Shown here one piece after another: positions 1 through 5,469 of a stretch of 7,287 nucleotides of DNA. Numbering within the stretch: the first letter of the stretch is position 1; each line of letters starts with the position of its first letter. The notes beneath the pieces were generated by a model, which ran no database searches, had not been told where the DNA came from, and saw only the letters and a program-made list of their open reading frames with translations. A program made the position numbers and the translations under genes. The stretch is from Candidatus Acidiferrum typicum (lineage in GTDB: Bacteria; Acidobacteriota; Terriglobia; Acidiferrales; UBA7541): NCBI GenBank assembly GCA_025463105.1, contig JAOAPW010000158.1:1-7287 (forward strand), read 5' to 3'.

Positions 1-259
1 CTTTCGATCCCCACCGCCCCTAATAATCTCGCTCCCCAAGGCTCCTATCGCACACTGAGCCGTGATTCCATGCGAGTAACCGTCACCGAACTTTGTGACG
101 TGCTCTGTTACATAGAAAAGCAGTGAAAGTCAAGCCCCACAAACTGGGAACAAGTCGGGGAACAAACTGGGAACAGAACACCCCAAAACAGGATCAAATA
201 GGGCCTACCAGCACCTAGCTAAGTCATTGAAAGGCAAAGACGGGCTAAAACTTCCTTCA
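1..259. other. Left-edge stretch without a recognised gene; probable mobile-element end
   Basis: No gene can be defended here. A forward frame is open from the left edge to a stop at 124-126 (41 codons), and the opposite strand is also open over most of the same span. Neither translation resembles a family I know and neither has a convincing start, so both are probably chance. The stretch contains a pair of 14-base direct repeats (139-152, 162-175) and ends abruptly where tRNA-fMet sequence begins at 260. Inference: because the tRNA 3' half starts here without its 5' half, this side is likely foreign DNA that joined the tRNA gene at the anticodon loop. Confidence 0.4.
139..175 (+). repeat. 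Two 14-bp direct repeats, 23 bp apart
   Basis: The sequence ACAAACTGGGAACA occurs at 139-152 and again, identical, at 162-175, a start-to-start distance of 23 bases (about two helical turns). It lies about 85 bases left of the tRNA-fMet fragment. Short, helically phased direct repeats beside an attachment core are typical of the arm-type binding sites of tyrosine recombinases or of excisionase sites. That role is inferred from position only. No further full copy was noticed in the window. Confidence 0.5.
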
Positions 260-275
260 GCTCATAACCCGAAGG
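254..275. other. Candidate recombination core (att) at the tRNA anticodon loop
   Basis: CCTTCAG at 254-260 and CCGAAGG at 269-275 form a 7-base inverted repeat with one mismatch, flanking the 8 bases 261-268 that contain the anticodon loop CTCATAA. This layout (two short inverted arms around a 7-8 base spacer, spacer in the anticodon loop) is the usual architecture of a tyrosine-recombinase crossover site in a tRNA gene. The right arm is the tRNA anticodon stem itself. The left arm is not the tRNA 5' stem, which would read CGGG next to the loop, so it probably comes from the integrated element. The function is inferred. Confidence 0.4.
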
Positions 276-305
276 TCGTTGGTTCAAATCCAACCCCCGC
301 AACCA
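260..305 (+). tRNA. Partial initiator tRNA-fMet(CAT), 3' half only
   Basis: From the anticodon loop onward the sequence is a good tRNA-fMet: loop CTCATAA (261-267, anticodon CAT), 3' anticodon stem CCCGA (268-272), variable loop, T stem GTTGG/CCAAC (278-282/290-294) around TTCAAAT, acceptor 3' strand CCCCGCA (295-301), discriminator A and encoded CCA (303-305). The C-C-C of the anticodon stem and the A at position 72 are initiator signatures. The D arm, the 5' anticodon strand and the 5' acceptor strand are absent: bases upstream of 260 do not pair with it. It cannot be a working tRNA. It is best read as the tRNA end duplicated or displaced when an element integrated at the anticodon loop; the intact gene should lie elsewhere. 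Confidence 0.8.
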
Positions 306-323
306 GCCATCATACGTTTTCAC

Positions 324-355
324 GAGGGCTTCCGATTTTTGAATCGGGAGCCCTT
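324..355 (+). terminator. Strong hairpin downstream of tRNA-fMet fragment, probable terminator
   Basis: GGGCTTCCGATT (326-337) pairs fully (one G-T wobble) with AATCGGGAGCCC (342-353) around the 4-base loop TTTG. One more A-T pair and a G-T wobble extend it to 324-355. It is followed by only a short T run (354-356), so it is a weak-tailed intrinsic terminator. Its place, 19 bases after the tRNA CCA end and 30 bases past the stop of the minus-strand integrase remnant, suits the original terminator of the tRNA gene. On the minus strand there is no T-tract, so it would act there poorly if at all. Confidence 0.6.
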
Positions 356-385
356 TCTGCTGAATTGCAGTTAAGCTGAGAGACT

Positions 386-553
386 TCACAGATTTTCTAT
401 TGTTTTACCCCCCAGTCGTGCCGCTTCAACGTTTTCCTTCCATTCGGAATGCGTATAGACATCCCGGGTCAACGATCCGACCGAAGCGTGGCCGAGACGT
501 TCCTGAATAGCCTTTAGCGACACCCGGAGAGATGAAAGTAACGGACCGCTCAC
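386..553 (-). pseudogene. Tyrosine recombinase (phage-type integrase) C-terminal remnant
   Basis: Read leftward, a 55-codon frame ends with TGA at 388-386. It contains VSLKAIQERLGHASV, then DVYTHSEWKENVEAAR: the conserved end of a phage integrase catalytic domain, with the GH motif and the nucleophilic Tyr (residue 33 of this fragment). The upstream catalytic Arg and the R-x-x-R/H region are not present in this frame, which is closed by TAG at 556-554. The overlapping minus frame (698-426) reads S-P-G-V just before this point, as expected for ...GVSLKAIQ, but then runs off-frame. Losing two bases (a TC) near 515-520 would explain this. I therefore call it a frameshifted, truncated, inactive gene. 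Function in life: site-specific integration of a mobile element, consistent with the tRNA attachment scar 80 bases away. The family call is firm; the extent of decay upstream of 553 is uncertain. Confidence 0.72.
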
Positions 554-937
554 CTATTTGTTGCCAGAGTCCCCAAAATGGTGCAGGAAATTTCGGTATT
601 TGACGCTGTATCTGGTGTCCATATTTGGCCTCGACACTAGAATTGGCGTTCAACGACAGCGGTCTTGCTTTCGCCTGATTTCTACAAAGCCTTTTCATTC
701 ATAAGGGTGGATCAGCGTCGCATTTTGCGCGAGATGTGGCAGGCGAACTGCTTTTGAAATGGGTGGCTGAGCAGATCAGGAGAAAGGAGAGCCTACCTCA
801 GAATCGCATCGATGTGCACACGCAGTTGATGTCTCCGTTTTATGTTGAGGAGTTGAAATCACACGGTGGTGACGTTCGTCCCCGACTTGCCACCCCTTGA
901 TTCCAGGGGCGGTGAGCGATGACAACTGACCAAGGCG
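554..937. other. Intergenic stretch before the efflux operon; no confident gene
   Basis: Bases 554-678 hold stops in several frames and may be the decayed upstream part of the integrase. On the + strand, 679-897 is open for 73 codons (stop TGA 898-900) but has no ATG with a ribosome site in a sensible place. Its translation, including H-F-A-R-D-V-A-G-E-L-L-L-K and later M-S-P-F-Y-V-E-E-L-K, looks protein-like but matches no family I recognise; it may be a gene fragment. TGTGCACA at 813-820 is a short perfect palindrome. I searched for -35/-10 pairs ahead of mdtA and found none that I would defend, although the operon promoter must lie here or further left. Confidence 0.4.
889..913 (+). other. 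Small hairpin upstream of mdtA
   Basis: CCCCT (893-897) pairs with AGGGG (905-909) around a 7-base loop. After an A/C mismatch the stem is extended by CC (890-891) with GG (911-912). There is no T-tract, so it is not a standard terminator. It sits about 25 bases before the first mdtA start codon and could be leader structure in the mRNA or just chance. Weak evidence. Confidence 0.25.
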
Positions 938-2197
938 ATGAACGAGCATAGTGAGCCAGGAGAGGAGTTGCGTGTGCCGGAGTCACCATCGCTGCGCCAC
1001 GACTCCCCGGCCCCGCCGCGCAAGAAACGAGGGGTGTTGGGATGGGTCGTGTTGCTGCTTGGCTGCATCGGGATTATTTCCTTCGTAATCCGCAACAGTT
1101 ACGACGCTCGCAAAACAGCGCAGGCCTCAACTCCTAAATCTATCGCTTCTGTCGCGATCACGACAGCCACAGCGCAGAAGGGCAACATTGGCGTTTATCT
1201 GGACGCAATTGGCACGGTCACGCCTGTTTACACGGCCTCCATTACATCCCAGGCAAACGGAACCGTGACCGCCGTGAATTACAAGGAGGGTCAAATGGTG
1301 CGGAAGGGCGATCCTCTAGTCGAAATCGATCCGCGCCTCTACCTGGCGCAGGTGATGCAAGCGCAAGGCGCGTTAGATCGCGATACCAACCTGCTTGCCC
1401 AAGCCAGGATGGACCTGGATCGATTCCGCGCAGCCTGGGCGCGCAACGCGATCCAGAAGCAGACGCTTGACGACCAGGAAAAACTCGTGCTCCAACTTGA
1501 GGGCACCGTCAAGAATGACCAAGGCGCCCTGCAGCTAGCACAGGTACAGCTCAGCTACTGCCACATCACAGCGCCTATCGAGGGCCGGGTGGGTCTGCGC
1601 CTGGTGGATCCCGGCAACGTTGTTCAGGCCAATCAGACCAGCGCAACCACGGGGGCGCTTGTGGTCGTCACACAGATCCAACCGATCACTATCATTTTTA
1701 CGATTGCCGAAGACAACCTGAGTGAAGTACGGGAGCAGGTGCGTCACGGACCCGCTCTGCCGGTTGAGGCATTCGATCGCACGCAGGCGAAAAAGATCGC
1801 CTCCGGCACGCTGCTGACACTCGACAACCAGATCGATACGACCACAGGAACGGTGAAGCTCCGCGCGCTTTTTGACAACCGGAACGACGCTCTTTTCCCG
1901 AACCAGTTCGTGAACACCCGGCTGCTGGTCAAGACGTTGAGGGACGTCACGCTGATTCCCACGAATGCTATTCAGCACAATGGACAAGAGGCCTTCATCT
2001 ATGTCATCCGGGACGGTGCGGCACACATGCAGACCGTCACGACAGGAGTTTCGGACTCCGGCATGACCGCAGTCGAAGGCATCAATCCGGGCGATGTCGT
2101 CGCCACCAGTAGCTTCAACAAGCTGCAGAACGATTCAAAGGTCGTTATATCGAACCAGCAGCCTACCTCCAGCGCAAACGGGAGCAAAAGCCCGTGA
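938..2197 (+). CDS. mdtA: MdtA-type RND efflux periplasmic adaptor (HlyD/membrane fusion protein)
   Basis: The 419-residue protein is close to E. coli MdtA in length. Order: proline-rich cytoplasmic tail; basic R-K-K-R; one membrane segment (about 32-52); first half-lipoyl segment (about 99-133, with YKEGQMVRKGDPLVEIDP); coiled-coil hairpin (about 134-206); second half-lipoyl segment (about 207-240, ITAPIEGRVGL); beta-barrel (about 248-335); membrane-proximal domain to about 404; polar tail. The stretch GTLLTLDNQIDTTTGTVKL followed by DALFPNQFVN is nearly diagnostic for the MdtA branch. It acts in the periplasm, anchored in the inner membrane, joining the RND trimer to an outer-membrane channel. 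Start: ATG 938 has only a close AAGG; in-frame GTG 974 has a much better Shine-Dalgarno (AGGAGAGGAG at 958-967) and may be the true start, giving 407 residues. An L-L-G-C at residues 40-43 resembles a lipobox, but strongly hydrophobic residues follow the Cys, so a plain membrane anchor is likelier. It overlaps the next gene by 4 bases. Confidence 0.93.
   Translation: MNEHSEPGEELRVPESPSLRHDSPAPPRKKRGVLGWVVLLLGCIGIISFVIRNSYDARKTAQASTPKSIASVAITTATAQKGNIGVYLDAIGTVTPVYTASITSQANGTVTAVNYKEGQMVRKGDPLVEIDPRLYLAQVMQAQGALDRDTNLLAQARMDLDRFRAAWARNAIQKQTLDDQEKLVLQLEGTVKNDQGALQLAQVQLSYCHITAPIEGRVGLRLVDPGNVVQANQTSATTGALVVVTQIQPITIIFTIAEDNLSEVREQVRHGPALPVEAFDRTQAKKIASGTLLTLDNQIDTTTGTVKLRALFDNRNDALFPNQFVNTRLLVKTLRDVTLIPTNAIQHNGQEAFIYVIRDGAAHMQTVTTGVSDSGMTAVEGINPGDVVATSSFNKLQNDSKVVISNQQPTSSANGSKSP
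2180..2197 (+). promoter_or_regulatory. Ribosome site and GTGA stop/start overlap, mdtA-mdtB coupling
   Basis: GGGAG at 2180-2184 lies 9 bases before the GTG start at 2194. The stop TGA of mdtA (2195-2197) overlaps that GTG as GTGA. This supports the GTG start and indicates translational coupling of the adaptor to the first pump subunit. Confidence 0.7.
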
Positions 2198-5100
2198 GTC
2201 TATCTAGCCCGTTCATCGTTAGGCCAGTCGCAACCTCGCTCCTGATGGCCGCGGTCTTATTGGCAGGCGTTTTTGCTTATACGCAATTACCGGTTTCCGC
2301 CTTACCGCAAGTCGACTACCCGACTATCCAGGTACTCACGTTCTACCCCGGCGCCAGTCCGAGAGTAATGGCAACCACGGTGACGGCGCCGCTCGAGCGC
2401 CAGTTCGGCCAAATGCCGGGCCTCAGCCAGATTACCTCCACCAGCTCCGGCGGCGTCTCGGTCATTGTTTTGCAATTCAATCTCAGCCTGAACATCGATG
2501 TCGCGGAGGAAGAGGTGCAAGCGGCTATCAATGCGTCGCAAAGTTTCCTGCCCTCCAATTTGCCGGCGCCGCCGGTCTACACCAAAACGAATCCCGCCGA
2601 CGCGCCGATTCTCACGTTGGCGGTTACCTCCAGCTCCATGCCACTGTCGCAGGTCGAAGATCTGGTCGATACAAGGCTCGCTCCAAAGTTGTCACAACTC
2701 AATGGAGTCGGCTTGGTCAGCATCAGTGGAGGCCAGAAGCCGGCTGTCCGCATTCAGGCGAATCCCGCGGCACTTTCTTCCTACGGGATCAACCTCGAAG
2801 ACCTGCGCACCGCGTTAACGCAAACCAGCGTGAATCAGGCGAAGGGCAACTTCGATGGTCCCCACCAGGATTACCAGATCGACTCCACCGACCAGTTAAC
2901 CGACAGCGCTCAGTATCACAACGTCGTCGTCGCGTACCGCAACGGCGCGCCCGTTTTCCTGAAAGACGTGGCGCGGGTGCTCGATGGTGTTGAGAACAAC
3001 AAGCAGGCAGCGTGGATGAACCACACGCCGGCGGTCGTCATCAATATTCAGCGCCAACCCGGCGCCAATACGATTAACGTGGTCCGAAGCATTAAGTCAC
3101 TACTGCCGCAGCTCGAGGCCGGCTGGCCTGCTTCGATTCAAGTAACACAGCTCACCGATCTGACGACGTCCATCGAGGCGTCCGTCTCAGACGTGAAGTT
3201 CGAGCTGGCGCTGACTATCGGGCTTGTCGTGACGGTGATCTTCCTCTTTCTTCGCAGTCTCTCCGCCACCATCATTCCCAGTGTGGCGGTACCGTTGTCG
3301 CTGGTCGGTACGTTCGCTGCCATGTACTTCTTCGGCTATAGTCTGGACAATCTGTCGCTGATGGCGCTGACAGTCGCGACCGGTTTCGTAGTCGACGATG
3401 CCATCGTGATGATCGAAAACATTTCCCGATACATCGAGCAAGGCGAGACGCCCATGCAGGCCGCGCTCAAGGGCGCGGAACAGATCGGTTTCACGATTCT
3501 GTCGCTTACGATCTCCCTGATTGCGGTGCTCATTCCGCTTCTATTCATGGGCGACGTAGTTGGCCGCCTCTTCCGCGAATTTGCGGTGACGCTCGCGGTC
3601 ACCATCGTCATTTCAGCCGTCGTTTCGCTTACGCTCACGCCGATGATGTGTTCGCGGATTTTGAAGCACAAGTCCGAGCAGCAAGGCAGGTTCTACAAGT
3701 CATCCGAGCGTGTGTTCGAGCGCATCATCGCCTTGTACGGGCGCACTCTCAGATTCGTTTTGCGATTCCAGAATGTCACCTTGCTGGTTGCGGCTGCAAC
3801 GCTCGCACTCACGATCTATCTGTACATTGTCATTCCCAAGGGTTTCTTTCCGGTGCAGGATACTGGCGTAATCCAGGGCATTTCGCAGGCGCCGGAAACC
3901 ATCTCGTTCCCGGCCATGGAGGAAAAACAGCAGCAGCTCGCCAGTATGATTCTGCAGGACCCAGCCGTCGAAAGTCTTTCGTCATTCATTGGCGCGGACG
4001 GCGCCAACACCACTTTGAACAGCGGCCGAATGTCCATCAATTTGAAACCGCTGAATGTCCGCAAGATCAGCGCCTCTGACGTCATCCGCCGGTTACAGCA
4101 GAACCTGCAAAACGTTCAAGGGATCACGCTCTATATGCAGCCGGTGCAGAACATTACGGTGGACGATCGCGTGAGCCGTACGCAATACCAGTACACATTG
4201 GAAGACGCGGACGCGAGCGAGCTCGATCTGTGGACCGGCCGTTTCGTCGAGAAGCTCAAACAGCTGCCGCAGCTCGCTGACGTCGCTACGGACCAGCAAA
4301 TCGGAGGCCTTTCGGCATCACTCGTCATCGACCGGGTCACGGCCTCGCGTCTGGGCATCGCTCCCTCCACGATCGATAACACGCTCTATGACGCTTTTGG
4401 GCAGCGCCAAATCAACATAATGTACACGCAGGTCAACCAATATCACGTAGTCCTGGAAGCCGAGCCGCAGTTTCAACTTGATCCAAAGAAGCTCGATAAA
4501 ATATATGTCCAGGCGAACGCGTCCTCAGGCGCGACGGGCCCTGGTGCTACGTCTTCCTTCGCATCCTCCGGATCTTCTGCAGCAGGATCGAACGCACCCA
4601 CGGCTACCGCGCAATTCACGCCCTCCCCGGCGGTTCTCACCGCACCGCTGAATGCTCTCAAATCAGGCGTCGGCGCGACTGCCACTGCTGCGGCCAATGC
4701 GGCCACCAGCTCCGCGCCCGCGAATGCGGCGCCGTTGAGCGCCTTCACGCATTTTGAAAGTACAACATCACCGCTCGCGTTAAATCATCAGGGTCAGTTT
4801 CCCGCCGCAACGGTTTCCTTTAACTTGGCGCCCAATGCATCTCTCGGCAGCGCCATCGCCGCTATCGACGGAGCCGCGAAAGACCTCAGTATGCCGCCAA
4901 GCGTGCAGGCCGATTTTCAAGGAGCCGCTGCAGCTTTTAAGAACTCTCTGTCAAATGAGGGACTGCTGATTCTCGCCGCGCTAGTGACTGTCTATCTTGT
5001 GCTGGGCGTGTTGTACGAAAGCTTCATTCATCCCGTCACGATATTGTCAACTCTGCCCTCGGCGGGCGTCGGGGCGCTTCTGGCGTTGATCCTCTTCCAC

Positions 5101-5469
5101 CAGGACCTCAACGTCGTCGCCATCATCGGGATCATTCTCTTAATCGGGATCGTAAAGAAGAACGGCATCATGATGGTCGATTTCGCGCTCGAGGCGGAGC
5201 GCCAGCGTGGGAAGAGCTCGACCGATGCCATCTATGAAGCCTGCCTGCTGCGCTTCCGCCCCATCCTCATGACCACTATGGCAGCGCTGCTTGCAGGCAT
5301 CCCCTTGGCCCTTGGAACCGGCATCGGATCCGAGCTGCGGCATCCCTTGGGAATCGCCATGGTTGGAGGTCTCCTGCTCAGCCAGGCGCTCACGCTTTAC
5401 ACCACGCCCGTCATCTACATCTTCTTCGATCGTTTCGCGAAACGGAATGAGCCACCGGCGGCGGCATGA
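2194..5469 (+). CDS. mdtB: MdtB-type RND multidrug efflux transporter subunit
   Basis: This 1091-residue inner-membrane pump subunit of the HAE1/RND family matches E. coli MdtB along its length, e.g. FIVRPVATSLLM, LPVSALPQVDYPTIQV, TAPLERQFGQMPGL and LAVTSSSMPLSQVEDLVDTR. Layout: TM1 (about 9-30), first periplasmic porter/docking half, TM2-TM6 (TM2 about 336-354), TM7 (about 528-547), second periplasmic half, TM8 (about 924-944) to TM12. The proton-relay pair D401-D402 is in TM4 (FVVDDAIVMIENISRYIE); the TM10 lysine is K989 (IVKKNGIMMVDF). All relay residues checked are intact, so an active proton-driven exporter is expected. By analogy with E. coli it forms a mixed trimer (two MdtB, one MdtC), partnered with MdtA. 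Oddity: residues about 776-845 are a low-complexity Ala/Ser/Gly/Thr insert in the second docking subdomain, between I-Y-V-Q and A-P-L-S-A-F, where relatives have a short turn; this accounts for the length beyond E. coli MdtB (about 1040). GTG start, coupled to mdtA; stop overlaps mdtC. Confidence 0.95.
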   Translation: MSLSSPFIVRPVATSLLMAAVLLAGVFAYTQLPVSALPQVDYPTIQVLTFYPGASPRVMATTVTAPLERQFGQMPGLSQITSTSSGGVSVIVLQFNLSLNIDVAEEEVQAAINASQSFLPSNLPAPPVYTKTNPADAPILTLAVTSSSMPLSQVEDLVDTRLAPKLSQLNGVGLVSISGGQKPAVRIQANPAALSSYGINLEDLRTALTQTSVNQAKGNFDGPHQDYQIDSTDQLTDSAQYHNVVVAYRNGAPVFLKDVARVLDGVENNKQAAWMNHTPAVVINIQRQPGANTINVVRSIKSLLPQLEAGWPASIQVTQLTDLTTSIEASVSDVKFELALTIGLVVTVIFLFLRSLSATIIPSVAVPLSLVGTFAAMYFFGYSLDNLSLMALTVATGFVVDDAIVMIENISRYIEQGETPMQAALKGAEQIGFTILSLTISLIAVLIPLLFMGDVVGRLFREFAVTLAVTIVISAVVSLTLTPMMCSRILKHKSEQQGRFYKSSERVFERIIALYGRTLRFVLRFQNVTLLVAAATLALTIYLYIVIPKGFFPVQDTGVIQGISQAPETISFPAMEEKQQQLASMILQDPAVESLSSFIGADGANTTLNSGRMSINLKPLNVRKISASDVIRRLQQNLQNVQGITLYMQPVQNITVDDRVSRTQYQYTLEDADASELDLWTGRFVEKLKQLPQLADVATDQQIGGLSASLVIDRVTASRLGIAPSTIDNTLYDAFGQRQINIMYTQVNQYHVVLEAEPQFQLDPKKLDKIYVQANASSGATGPGATSSFASSGSSAAGSNAPTATAQFTPSPAVLTAPLNALKSGVGATATAAANAATSSAPANAAPLSAFTHFESTTSPLALNHQGQFPAATVSFNLAPNASLGSAIAAIDGAAKDLSMPPSVQADFQGAAAAFKNSLSNEGLLILAALVTVYLVLGVLYESFIHPVTILSTLPSAGVGALLALILFHQDLNVVAIIGIILLIGIVKKNGIMMVDFALEAERQRGKSSTDAIYEACLLRFRPILMTTMAALLAGIPLALGTGIGSELRHPLGIAMVGGLLLSQALTLYTTPVIYIFFDRFAKRNEPPAAA
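4519..4728 (+). other. Low-complexity Ala/Ser/Gly/Thr insert in MdtB docking subdomain
   Basis: These 70 codons (MdtB residues 776-845) are dominated by Ala, Ser, Thr and Gly with scattered Pro and almost no charge, unlike the sequence on either side, where homology to RND proteins resumes at once. The frame stays open and codon style is unchanged, so it is translated. A short motif, AATGCGGC, recurs at 4696-4703 and 4723-4730, hinting at growth by small duplications. By RND topology this hairpin is in the DC docking subdomain, at the periplasmic top of the pump. The boundaries are my estimate. Confidence 0.65.
5466..5469 (+). promoter_or_regulatory. ATGA stop/start overlap, mdtB-mdtC coupling
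   Basis: The mdtC ATG (5466-5468) overlaps the mdtB stop TGA (5467-5469). Only G/C-rich sequence precedes it (GGCGGCGG) and no clear Shine-Dalgarno is seen, so mdtC translation probably depends on ribosomes finishing mdtB. This would tie the amounts of the two partner subunits together. Confidence 0.65.

Noticed and set aside
1..126. Open frame from the left edge as the C-terminus of a gene
   Set aside because: Only 41 codons, no recognisable motif, and the opposite strand is open across most of the same span; cannot be told from chance.
426..698. 90-codon minus-strand open frame as an independent gene
   Set aside because: It overlaps the integrase remnant in a different frame over the conserved GH/Tyr region. 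Its translation there is only the shadow of that homology, and the rest is unrecognisable; it is most likely part of the frameshifted integrase.
813..820. TGTGCACA palindrome as a regulator operator ahead of mdtA
   Set aside because: Eight bases, single copy, no associated promoter seen; expected by chance.
700..937. A sigma-70-type promoter for the operon
   Set aside because: TTGAAA (754, 853), TTGATG (826) and TATGTT (841) occur, but no pair has acceptable spacing and match.
859..1095. Minus-strand open frame overlapping the mdtA start
   Set aside because: Antiparallel to the well-supported mdtA coding region, low-complexity and without family resemblance.
1535..2026. 163-codon minus-strand open frame inside mdtA
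   Set aside because: Lies wholly antisense to a strongly homologous gene; its Arg/Leu/Val-rich composition is typical of a shadow frame in GC-rich DNA.
3648..4079. 143-codon + strand open frame inside mdtB
   Set aside because: Alternative frame of mdtB, whose own frame matches the RND family throughout; His/Arg/Ala-rich shadow.
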